From IMG/VR virus record IMGVR_UViG_3300030098_002982, positions 1 through 29,318 of that record: a DNA stretch of 29,318 nt, one strand, 5' to 3'. Shown in pieces: positions 7,801 to 16,700 of the stretch. Each line of letters opens with the position of its first letter. Positions within the stretch are counted from its first letter, which is position 1. The translations under genes were made by a program, and so were the position numbers. Under the pieces are notes generated by a model, which made no database searches, was not told the origin of the DNA, and saw only the letters and a list, made by a program, of their open reading frames with translations. The stretch is from a virus.

Positions 7801-10730
7801 TTGCTGATGCTACATTTACTTCAGCTATAGCAACCAACAACCCTGATGGTATAACAAATACACTATTAACTGACACCCAAAAGTTAGATCCTGCAACAAT
7901 AGCGTGGAAAATATTTCACAAACCACCAAGATGGGCTAGGTATTATCATTGGGTGTATGCAAGAAACTCTTCTGTTGGTAAGTTTATGCAATTTACCATT
8001 GACGCTGCATATGTTAACAAAGGAGCAAAAGTTGGTACAGGCTCTGGAGATGGTCAGGCAGATACAAAAATATACATATCTTTAAATTCTATGGATGGTA
8101 GGATTTGGAGCTATAGTGAAAAAAACAGAGCATTGATAGGAGACTGGAGTTTTGCTGAGGGAGACAGAATAAGACTTATTACAACAAATCAGTTTACCAC
8201 TCAACCAAAATATTATGATTTTAAAATAAGTGAAGTTGGTCATTACCCTGGTAGATTTGATTTCGATACAAGTCCTGATGGGGCTGATGGGGCTGATGTT
8301 GATGGAATATCATCTAGAACAAAACTATCGAGTGATTCTCCTGTTGGTGGAGAAGAGAATGAGCCAGCATCTGCTGTTCTTGGTAAGTTTATTATAATAG
8401 ATGATCCAAAGATTTCAGGATATAGCGTAGATGATGAACAAGAATCAAAAATTCCTGGATGGGCTGGAGTTAGAGTTGAGTTGTACAGACCTAAAAAGAA
8501 TACAAATGATGGAGAGAGTTTGTATTATGAGTTTTCTGAAAGACAAGATATTTATGACGCTGGAACTGACAACAGGCGTCACGCTGGTGGCGTTGAAGGT
8601 AGTGATCAAGGATCTCTGTATGATGCGAATGATAAGACATTACTTGAGCCTGCTACTGGTGTTTTTAAAAGGGGTGATATTTGGTATAAACCAAGAGAAA
8701 CATCTACTGTAGATGATGGTGGTAACTCAAATACTCTGGGAGTGTTTTTTGTTGAAAGTTATTTCCTTAATGATTTTATGCAGACAAATCATAATAATAT
8801 AGGTAGACCACATATTAGTAGCCCATATGCTCAAGAGCAAAGAAGAAAAGCTACAGTAACATATTCTGATGTATACCAACCTGATACTCAATATAATGGA
8901 TTTCACTCCTTTAACTTTAGTCAAAGACCATATATGGACTATGATCTAACTTTAGGGTCAATACAAAAACTTGTATCTAGGGAAACAAACCTTGTTATGA
9001 TGCAGGAAGAAAAGTGTTCCACATTAATGATTGGGAAAAATATTATAAACTCTGCTACAGGAGACGCAGGTATAACTCTTTCAACAGATGTTTTACCAGA
9101 GAACGCTGTGCCAATAGCAGGAGATTATGGTGTATGCTTTAATCCAGAGTCTGTAGCAGTACATGAGAGAACAATCTATTTTATAGATATTAGAAGAGGG
9201 GTTGCTTGTAGAATAGGTGGTGATGGAATAACAGTTATATCTAATTATAAGATGATCGACTTCTTTAGAGATAAAATGGATCTATACACTACTATATTAG
9301 AAACTCAATATGAAAGTATACTGGGTGGTGGTTTATATATATTAGGTGGATATGATAGAAGGCATGGGGAATATGTTGTAACATTTCCAAATGTTTACTC
9401 TTTGGTTGTGGGAACAGCAGACGAATCATTGGCATTTTTTGAAACTGCAAACTTGAATTTTGAAACTGACAGTAGGAGGGAGGATGGTTCCACAAATTGG
9501 TTAATGAACAACGAAATAGTAAGAGATAATACAAGAAATTCAGTTTATGATGAAGATGTTTCAATTCAAACAAGAGATGGTGGAAGAAGTGTTTCTATAG
9601 CTAATAAGGCTGAAACGATTGCATTTAATGAAAAAGCAAATAGATGGTCGAGTTTCTACACCTATTATCCAGATTATTTCGCAACTCTAAATAGAATGTT
9701 CTTATCTTTCAAACATGGTGTTTTATATATCCATGACAGGGACTCAGAAAATCACTGTATTTTTTATGACAACCCTTACCCTGATGAATGTATTTTACAG
9801 TTTCCTTTTAACCAAGATGTTTCCTCTGTAAAGACATGGAACGCAATATCTATTGAGGGGGCAGATAAGCAAGAAGTTATACCAATTATAAGCACTGCGA
9901 CAAATGGGGCTGACTCTTTTGTTGTTGCTACGTCAGGCAGTGCAAATATAGAGGGGACAAACGTAAACTTTCAATCAAACGATATAGCTGTTGGAGACTC
10001 TCTTTGGTATAATGACAATGGAACATTGAGAACTTTAGGTGTTGTTACTGCTATAACTGATGCAGACACTATTGTAACAAGCGTTGGTGAGGTTAACGCT
10101 TTTATTGCAGCTAGTAGCACATCAACTGGAGCTTCTTTATTTAATGTATTTGTAATAACTGCTGATACAACAATGTATAGAACAAAATTTGAAACGAATA
10201 TCAATGACACTCAAATAGTTCATAGAACATCATACAACAATAACGCAGCAGCAAATATATCTGGACCCTGGGTTACCAGAGAGGAGGTGGCTAGTGCACA
10301 CATACCATTTGGATCTCAGTCTACATCTGCTGGAGGTGAGTATTTTGGGTTAGGATCTTGTTCTACAAATAGTTCAAATACATTACTTTATGGAAATACT
10401 GTTTTTGGTGGAAGTGGAACATCAACCAATACAGAGTTTACAAGCCCTACTTTTGCTGCAGGAGATGTTGTGTATTATGATAATAATGGAACTGAAACAG
10501 TTATAGGAACCATAGATTCTATAACAAGTGATGTTATTTTAGTTTTAAGTGGAAATGCCTCAACATCTCTTAATAATACATTTATGTACGTTAGAAAAAA
10601 CTCTACAATAGAGGGGGACAGATTAAAGGGACATTATATGATGACAAAATTAACTAAAAGAACAAAAGATAAAGTTCACTTATATGCAGCAAATGCAAAC
10701 ACAAACACAAGCGAGCTTACTAATAAATAA
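4824..10730 (+). CDS. giant tail structural protein (1968 aa), muzzle/stabilisation-like
   Basis: The N-terminus carries the motif NFQGGLNRDDDPRILPNGDY, followed by QNIRI and AENIRG, which I know from very large tail proteins of crAss-like and other Bacteroidota phages. Blocks in order: aromatic beta-rich region with YYFVWSQRYYHMILEY near residue 90; VWYHNGPADVKKIEIVARKC near 357; a Cys-rich segment at about 819-899; PPRWARYYHWVYARNSS near 1034; a likely blade region with GGYDRRHGEYVVTFP near 1508 and RWSSFYTYYPDYFATLNRMF near 1608. Two related beta domains lie at about 1703-1775 and 1857-1930. There is no signal peptide or membrane segment. The length, single-chain architecture and position after the adaptor gene support a main tail or nozzle component exposed outside the cell before infection. 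The virion role is likely; the exact part is inference. Confidence 0.7.
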   Translation: MQDKRNFQGGLNRDDDPRILPNGDYYYSQNIRILSSEDNSTMLAENIRGTEEVPFTETVEFRSGTLGEPNDFKVIGSYEDKPKDCIYYFVWSQRYYHMILEYNANTDAISTVFRDTGHSFNNVLLFERTTLITGINKIGDLLYWTSDNEFLSDSGETVHNEPKYINVEKAKAGWTVYYDGGAYTTNPTSTGEGSSFTYDINTMYPFEFYTSSNDANNDDVAAWRKRRYIDVCKTRPHAPIYFYQTPVKNVSASQVNLASVGATSPPDVNGETTALSGTLESGEIMYTDIGLDSLNSIDSLDFAYKKNNLYGFVWQFAYRYVYKDNEVGSYTEWSYVMPAPQYGTNKVDEEKQNLYNEIRVWYHNGPADVKKIEIVARKCSYIETSPDEGNKGEYYLIATIDNYYYDSSYDPDVANETALEVPQYGWSAVSILNRPYIEEMASDGTSVNRNRRPSGFINFRNDGVYSQVDPVAFDKLYDQVPKRAKSQEIIGENRLAYGNYIDGFDQVKPHFHLSPQYGADSDPELTQAIDPGEWYRMGGGGFPSNFIEEYDLNESNFGEEPEKIVGEAYWNSGYSVIDYPYQNSAGFPINYTMGASNGADLNSYWGVRKAMCVDAELYRFVYKFTFPTQSQIGQKFRIRIAQQYKHTNRWGDDGYDVEFPRKGWSNWDPYDYDAFGVQLYLEKTNFGGGVSGVIDSMISDINKMCTYGQTLEDTQGTPETNPNYGGEITHHYRTSTGETTSIWNDGFSSDVDESDAIHSFHDGNPIPNDQSYPQAAAEMRLTSCFKEGDNNNVLVVIFTPHGQLTNGGNEDPSGRPDGDCTSHYPVHNYNLKDGTETTNVHTWRKSSGGSHRDSTECGGCGSYNDPGDNECGCTDDNVRCGYHWGDQKSADGSGMGYWCDARLTFNPDLEVPETSWSETAGTNQTPSLSIKQAAEAAAFKSGAWHRFGLVYFDSKGRSSTTMLNTEDHSDALYDRNSSVYVAFPSEKKYKQQLADATFTSAIATNNPDGITNTLLTDTQKLDPATIAWKIFHKPPRWARYYHWVYARNSSVGKFMQFTIDAAYVNKGAKVGTGSGDGQADTKIYISLNSMDGRIWSYSEKNRALIGDWSFAEGDRIRLITTNQFTTQPKYYDFKISEVGHYPGRFDFDTSPDGADGADVDGISSRTKLSSDSPVGGEENEPASAVLGKFIIIDDPKISGYSVDDEQESKIPGWAGVRVELYRPKKNTNDGESLYYEFSERQDIYDAGTDNRRHAGGVEGSDQGSLYDANDKTLLEPATGVFKRGDIWYKPRETSTVDDGGNSNTLGVFFVESYFLNDFMQTNHNNIGRPHISSPYAQEQRRKATVTYSDVYQPDTQYNGFHSFNFSQRPYMDYDLTLGSIQKLVSRETNLVMMQEEKCSTLMIGKNIINSATGDAGITLSTDVLPENAVPIAGDYGVCFNPESVAVHERTIYFIDIRRGVACRIGGDGITVISNYKMIDFFRDKMDLYTTILETQYESILGGGLYILGGYDRRHGEYVVTFPNVYSLVVGTADESLAFFETANLNFETDSRREDGSTNWLMNNEIVRDNTRNSVYDEDVSIQTRDGGRSVSIANKAETIAFNEKANRWSSFYTYYPDYFATLNRMFLSFKHGVLYIHDRDSENHCIFYDNPYPDECILQFPFNQDVSSVKTWNAISIEGADKQEVIPIISTATNGADSFVVATSGSANIEGTNVNFQSNDIAVGDSLWYNDNGTLRTLGVVTAITDADTIVTSVGEVNAFIAASSTSTGASLFNVFVITADTTMYRTKFETNINDTQIVHRTSYNNNAAANISGPWVTREEVASAHIPFGSQSTSAGGEYFGLGSCSTNSSNTLLYGNTVFGGSGTSTNTEFTSPTFAAGDVVYYDNNGTETVIGTIDSITSDVILVLSGNASTSLNNTFMYVRKNSTIEGDRLKGHYMMTKLTKRTKDKVHLYAANANTNTSELTNK
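8277..8294 (+). repeat. 9-bp tandem repeat within the 1968-aa gene
   Basis: GATGGGGCT occurs twice in a row (8277-8285 and 8286-8294) and is followed by the related GATGTTGAT. It encodes an Asp-Gly-Ala loop in the tail protein and keeps the frame. Confidence 0.6.
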
Positions 10731-10741
10731 ATAATAATTAC

Positions 10742-10749
10742 TATATTTG
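10742..10749 (+). promoter_or_regulatory. Bacteroidota -7 promoter element upstream of internal virion protein genes
   Basis: TATATTTG lies between the stop of the 1968-aa gene and the ATG at 10757, with seven bases between motif and start codon. This is the same layout as at 1636-1643 and again implies a leaderless or very short leader. I see no TTG at the expected -33 distance, so the promoter may be weaker. Confidence 0.5.
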
Positions 10750-10756
10750 TAAAACT

Positions 10757-11935
10757 ATGGCAAAATTTAAAAAACATATGATGTATAGCAAATCTGGTGA
10801 AAGCAAGATGGCTAAAACATATGGAGAACATTTAGCTTTAAAAAAGAAAGGTTGGGGGCACTCTAAACCTAAAAAGAAAAAAGGAAAAGGATTATTCCCA
10901 CCAAAGTATTTTATTGGTGCACTAATTAGTGGTGTAAAAGGAGCTAAGGATGCTAAAAAACAAGAAGCTCAAGCAGAGGCAGAAAGACAGGCTATGTTAG
11001 CCAAAGAAGAGCAAGTTAGAGCTAGTAGACAAAAACTAACCATGTCTCCTGAGATTGAGAAGATGAAGGAGGGTCTTGGTGGTACAGAAATAAACAGAAG
11101 ACAGGAAGCTGCAGAAAGATCCAGAGCAGGTGCTATGGCTGCTGCAACAAGAGGTGGAACAAGAGTGGATCCATTTGCTGCTGCTAAGGCAGGTGCAGCA
11201 CAAGAGTCTGCATTGGCGTCAGAACAATCTGCTGCTCAAAGAAAAGGTTTAGAGGCAGGTGTTGCTGAAAGAGGGAGACTTAGAGCAACCCAGGAATCTA
11301 GGGAGCAAGCAGATTTAGCAAGAGCAGCACAGATGTCAGATTATGCTAGAGAGGATGTTATGGCTGCCCAAGCAAATAAAGCTGCTTATCAACAACAGCA
11401 ATATGGTGCTATTGACGCAGGTATAGGTACAGTTTTTGGGGGTTTTGCAAGAGAAGGGTCTTTAGTTAAATCTAAAAAGAAAGGATCTTTAAAAGATAGA
11501 ATGAGGAGTAAAGCTGTTCCTGAAAAGAAAGATTTTATTGAAGGTGAAGAGCCAGAGGTAACACCAGGAAAGTTTTCCCACAAAGAAAACCCTATAGACC
11601 TTGTGCAGAAGAATGGAGAAGATGGAGCAGAAAAGATTGGTGAGATGACAGGTGGTGAAGCTATAGTGCCACCAAAGAATGTTAAACAAATTAGAAAAAT
11701 GATCAACTCTGATGATGGTGATGCACTTGTTGATCTTATGGATAGACTGTTAACCAAGTGGGATAGAGAGGCAGAGCAAAATCAAGAATCTAAAGAGGTT
11801 TTTGATAAAACAAAAAAAGCAAGAGAAGGATCTATGGTTAGATCTAGGGCTGCTAGACACCAGGGTGTTAGAAAGCCAAGACTTCCAATAGGTAAAGACA
11901 AGTTTAAAAAAAGAAGAACTTCATTATTTGACTAA
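10757..11935 (+). CDS. putative internal (ejection) virion protein, Ala/Lys-rich
   Basis: This 392-aa protein has a basic N-terminus (KPKKKKGKG at about 38-46) and a hydrophobic stretch YFIGALISGV at 51-60. A long Ala/Gln/Glu/Arg-rich helix or coiled coil follows (about 64-215), then a Gly-rich turn TVFGGF. The C-terminal domain has the motif HKENPIDLV...GEMTGGEAIVPP (275-306), an acidic helix and a very basic tail. The helix-hydrophobic-helix build resembles T7 gp14-like internal proteins that are ejected into the host envelope. It is first of a set with the 616-aa and 2810-aa proteins and has its own promoter motif. I know the GEMTGGEAIVPP motif only from hypothetical phage proteins. The ejection role is inferred from composition and order. 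Confidence 0.6.
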   Translation: MAKFKKHMMYSKSGESKMAKTYGEHLALKKKGWGHSKPKKKKGKGLFPPKYFIGALISGVKGAKDAKKQEAQAEAERQAMLAKEEQVRASRQKLTMSPEIEKMKEGLGGTEINRRQEAAERSRAGAMAAATRGGTRVDPFAAAKAGAAQESALASEQSAAQRKGLEAGVAERGRLRATQESREQADLARAAQMSDYAREDVMAAQANKAAYQQQQYGAIDAGIGTVFGGFAREGSLVKSKKKGSLKDRMRSKAVPEKKDFIEGEEPEVTPGKFSHKENPIDLVQKNGEDGAEKIGEMTGGEAIVPPKNVKQIRKMINSDDGDALVDLMDRLLTKWDREAEQNQESKEVFDKTKKAREGSMVRSRAARHQGVRKPRLPIGKDKFKKRRTSLFD

Positions 11936-11946
11936 AATATAATTAA

Positions 11947-13797
11947 ATGCCAGTACAAAATGTAGCAGATATAGTAGGTAGACGTAACCTAGTTGAGGAG
12001 GCTCAGGGTTGGGTTAATATTGGGATGAAAAAGAAGGAGCTTGAGATGCAAAGGCAGAAAGCTGAAAAAGAAAATAAGCCCAAACCTTATCAATTTGAAT
12101 TTGCTGATTGGGGTTCTCAAAATCAGTATATGCAAGAGTGGATGGGAGACCTACAGGATAAATCAGTTGCTTTAACTATGGCTGATTCTCAACTTCTTAG
12201 GATAGCTTATTATGATGAAAACTGTGGTGCTGAATGTCAAATGGCACATAAAAGACTTAGAAATAGACACCACGCTGCAAAAACCATGCAAAATCTACAA
12301 ACTCAGTTTAAAACTGATTATGAAAAATTAAAAGATTTAATAGAAAATCCTCAAACATCAGGGGATTATGACAACGCTGAAAACAGGGCGAAGCTCAGAA
12401 GAATGAGAGAAGAATGGGTTAATGGAATGAAGTTAGATATTGATTCTGATGGTAGGTTAATAGTTTTGCAAGGTGAAGATATTCAGATTGATAAGGTTGA
12501 TGATAATGGGAACCCTTTGTATATGACTGCTGACAACAAAGAGACAAGCGACCCTGAATCAGCAGCGACAGATGAAAATGGTGAAAAAATAAGAGCAAAG
12601 ACAGTAGATCCTGAAAATAAAAATTGGGTAGGTACAACAATAGATGATTACTACTCTACGCTTGACCTAGGAAGGGTAGACAGAAATGCTACTAAATGGG
12701 ACCCATCTATATTTGAAAACCTTGTTGAGTATGAAAATTATGATCCAGAAGGGGGTCCTGATGGTCTTGGGTTTTATGATGTTGATCCTAACAGTCAGGT
12801 TTGGCAAGAAATGGAGATATTCTTATTTGGTAGAGATGGATTAACTCAAAGTGGTTATTCTATAATGAATAGCGAAACAAAACCTATTATACAGGCAATA
12901 AGGGATTCAAAAAATGATCAATCATATCAACCAACAAGAGATGAAATTATACAGTTTGCATTTAACGCTGGTGGAAGGTATAAGCATGGTGCTCACAAAG
13001 AAGATGTGTTAAAATCCCTAGAGAAAAAACAAACAGAAGAACCAGCAACCTTAGACGATATGCTTTCAACTTACCAAGGAAATATTGAGGGTATTAACTA
13101 CTATGAGTTAAATGAAGATCCAAATGCTGATGAAGGGTCTGGCTCTTATATACTTTCTGATCAGGGTCAGAAGTTTAATTCAAAAGCTTCAGTGACAATA
13201 GAATCTAGTGGTGATGTAGAAGAAGCTGAAATATTGTTTGATACAGATGGGGGTATAACACTTCTCAATGGTAATAATCGAATACAGGGATTAGATGCAA
13301 ATCAGAAGACAATTATAGGTGTTGGTCAAACTGTTAAATTTGATTATAGTAAACTTGAGGTTTTACCAAGATATAAGGATGGTCAATTTATCACTGAAGA
13401 ACAATTAGAACAACTCATTAAGGAAAAAGATGACAAATGGTTAAAGGAAAATATAACTTGGGATATTGGTGTTAGAGGAAAAATAAGAAGTGATGATGAG
13501 AACACTAGAACAAGTTGGGCTAATAATGGTATAGGTAACACAGGTGGTGAAAGTGCTAGTGTTATAGTTCCACTTAGTTCTGTTAGAGAGGATGTGATGG
13601 ATGCAGGACCTGAGAAATCTAAGAACCCAATGTATGTAGAACACTTTGAGGAGCTTAAAAATAGACTAAATGAAGAGGGTTTTAAGGGTACAGCTTCACC
13701 AAGCTCTAAAAAGATATTATCATGGGTAGAGTGGAAAGCACAGAACCCTAATGGTACAACAGACGAATATGTAGACTACACAAATAAGAATAAATAA
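11947..13797 (+). CDS. putative virion/cargo protein (616 aa), function unknown
   Basis: The N-terminal 50 residues are a charged helix (GMKKKELEMQRQKAEKEN), followed by YQFEFADWGSQNQYMQEW and a C-x3-C pair (C93, C97) before a basic helix. The middle and C-terminal parts are acidic, with beta-rich segments and a lysine-rich helix (ITEEQLEQLIKEKDDKWL). There is no signal peptide, membrane segment or enzyme motif that I recognise. The stop codon overlaps the ATG of the 2810-aa gene (TAATG), so the two are translationally coupled. This suggests a partner of that giant protein inside the capsid or an ejected complex. No family is recognised. Confidence 0.55.
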   Translation: MPVQNVADIVGRRNLVEEAQGWVNIGMKKKELEMQRQKAEKENKPKPYQFEFADWGSQNQYMQEWMGDLQDKSVALTMADSQLLRIAYYDENCGAECQMAHKRLRNRHHAAKTMQNLQTQFKTDYEKLKDLIENPQTSGDYDNAENRAKLRRMREEWVNGMKLDIDSDGRLIVLQGEDIQIDKVDDNGNPLYMTADNKETSDPESAATDENGEKIRAKTVDPENKNWVGTTIDDYYSTLDLGRVDRNATKWDPSIFENLVEYENYDPEGGPDGLGFYDVDPNSQVWQEMEIFLFGRDGLTQSGYSIMNSETKPIIQAIRDSKNDQSYQPTRDEIIQFAFNAGGRYKHGAHKEDVLKSLEKKQTEEPATLDDMLSTYQGNIEGINYYELNEDPNADEGSGSYILSDQGQKFNSKASVTIESSGDVEEAEILFDTDGGITLLNGNNRIQGLDANQKTIIGVGQTVKFDYSKLEVLPRYKDGQFITEEQLEQLIKEKDDKWLKENITWDIGVRGKIRSDDENTRTSWANNGIGNTGGESASVIVPLSSVREDVMDAGPEKSKNPMYVEHFEELKNRLNEEGFKGTASPSSKKILSWVEWKAQNPNGTTDEYVDYTNKNK

Positions 13798-16700
13798 TGG
13801 ATTTAGAAAAACTATATAGCTTAATGCCTGGTGGAATGTTCCTTAGCATGGAAGAGTTTCAAGACTTTATAGATGCAGGTGGGATGAAAAATGCTCTTTC
13901 TTTAATCCCAGAAGGGTCAATTTCTGATGAGCAGCGAAAACAATTAATAAGTTCTTTAGGTTTATCAACAGAGGAGTCTGACTTAAAAAAAAAAGACCAA
14001 AGCGAAATTTCTGGGGATTTGGGAGATGGTACATCAGATGTGGAAGATGGTGGTTTGGACTCTTCAGAGATTCAAGATGATCAGTTAGAAACAGAGGGAG
14101 AAGAGGTTGAAGAAACAGAGGGAGAAGAGGTTGAAGAAGAAGAATACATTCCACAGTCAGAGCTAACTGAAGAACAAATTTTAGATCAAAAAACAGGAGA
14201 ATTACCTATCTATAGGGTTAATTCAAGAAACATATCACCAGATATTATGCTCCAGTTTTTAGATGATCCTGATTTCATAGATTCTGTAATAAGTGGTAAA
14301 AACAGAGTTTATATTAAAAACTCAGTGTCTATGTCAAAAATCCTAGATGAAAAAATAGATTCTAGGAAGTCTCAATTAGAAGAGGGAGATGATAGTAAGT
14401 TGTCTGCATTAAATAGTGAAGACAGTGATTTGGAAGATATTACAATATCTGCTAATAGAACTGAAACAGAAGAAAAAAGGAAAGAAAGAATATTGGGCTA
14501 TGGCGTTGATGAAAACGCTGTGGATCCACGTGAAATCTACGACTACCTAATTGACAACTATAAATTATCAAACTCACAAGCTAAAGGTATTATAGCAAAC
14601 ATAATGTCAGAATCAAGGTTTGATTCTTCTGCGTTAGGAGATTATATGATTCCTGATGCAACTGGTAAAATGAAAAACCACGAAAGAATGGTTGTTCAAA
14701 ATTCAGCAGGGGAATGGGTGTATAGTCGTTTTCATAAAACAAAAGCAGGAAAAAAGGTTGAAGGCAAATTAGTTAAAAAAATCAAACACACTTCAGGTGG
14801 TTTATTCCAGCATCATGATACCAGACTAGAATCATTGATTAATTCAGCAGGGAAAGATTGGGCAACAAATTGGAAGGCTCAAATTGATTTCGCCATGAAT
14901 GAAAGCGAAATGTTAGACTATTTAGCTTCTACTAATGTTGTTGATGAGAATAGTGCTGTTGAGTATTTTATGAGAATATTTGAAAAGCCAAGTGGTTTAT
15001 CAGCAGAAGATATAAAAGCCAGACAGCAGATTCTTTCTAAATTTAAAAAATTTGGCAGGCTTCCTAAGAAAGAAAAAAACAGAGAAAACGAATATAGCAA
15101 TATAGCAAATATTGTAATACCAGCAGATATTGACACAAACATAGAGGAAAACTTCCAAGATCATGTTAATAGTAAATTGTCACAGGCTGCCTCTAAAAAT
15201 GATGTTACTAAATTTCTAGATATAATATTTCAGGGAAGAACTCCAGATGCTGCTGAAATGGCTTATTGGCAAAAGTATATAAGGGATAACAACCTTGACT
15301 CTAGTTTAGATATACAACAAATATTACTTGATTACCAAAACAATAAGGAGCTACAACAATATAACTATATAAATGATCCAAATTACAATATCCCTGATTA
15401 CGTTAATGACAACCCTATTTTAAAAAAGGCTTATAATATGAGGAAGGATTATCCATTCCTCCCTCAAGATATAAATAATAAGTTAAATGATATAGATAAT
15501 GGGTATGAATCTACTAGATTTCTTTTAAGCACAGATCCAGATGGAGCATTTAAAGGAAAATGGGGTGAGATAATATTTAATGCTAAAAATAGCAATCATG
15601 GTATAAATGGTTATGAAATTGATTTAAAAGATTTGTATGAAAAAGGGTATAGCTCTTTATACACTGCTGATGAAATAAAGTTTATAGAAGAAATGTATTC
15701 TAACTGGAACCCATATAGAAATGGAATTGAGATACAAAACCAAAGACACCTACCTTGGGATGAAAAAAGCGAAGGCTTATTTGCTTCGACAGAAAGTATT
15801 CAGGATTATGAAAAAAGAAGAGGAAAAAAATGGAGCAAAATATCTGACGAAGACAAGATTAAGTTTTATGAGCTAATGAATAGACCAGAAAAAATGATCA
15901 ATGATAGGCTTGATAATGGATGGTCTCATATTGGAGAGGGAAATTATCTTCACCTAGAATCAGGTGTTGTTTTAGCATCTGATGACGAGGGTGGAAATCC
16001 ACTGCTGTCAGATAATGGAATGAAAGCAGACATAGTTGAAAAGCTGCATAAAAATCCTGAATTTTTTAAGGACGCATCTGATGAGGATTTGCTGAAATTT
16101 TATGAAGAGGTTTTTCCAGTAAATGCAGAATGGAGAAATCAAAAAATAGAAAAACTAAGAGAGAAGGCTGATAGGAAACCAGGTCTCCTGTCTTTTATGA
16201 ATGTTATGCCAGGAGTTAGAGGGTTCCCATCTAAAGAGGAGGTGAAAGCAAGTAGGAGACAAAGACTAGAGGTGGAAGAGGGAGAGCTAAGAGATCAGGT
16301 CGCCTCTTTAATCATGGGTTCCCTAGATGATGTTTATAATGATGTGGATGCTTGGTCAAACAAAATAGGATACTATAAGGATAGTGACGATGCCTATGAG
16401 AAATTTTTTGCTGCAGCAGACTGGTTGGAGGAACAAAAGAAGCTAATGGATAAGTATCCTAAAAAACCAAATGGAGATCCAGATCTTGAAAACATGAGCA
16501 ACAAACAAAGAAAAGAATATATAGATTTACATACTGCGTTTAACGCAGTTTACAATGGGTCTTATCAGGAGAGTAAGTCTCAGGCTGACAAGTTTTCTGA
16601 AAATCCAATTAATAAAATGTTCAAATCTATAAATGACACAAACAATAGGATTATTAAATACTACACTGATACAGACGATGAATATCAACTGAGAAACCTT

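Noticed and set aside
12708-12715. TATATTTG inside the 616-aa gene
   Set aside because: Again Ser-Ile-Phe-Glu codons, with no downstream gene start.
13867-14154. A Leu/Pro-rich 95-aa minus-strand frame with repeats
   Set aside because: The repeats are the reverse of the Glu-rich linker duplication in the 2810-aa gene.
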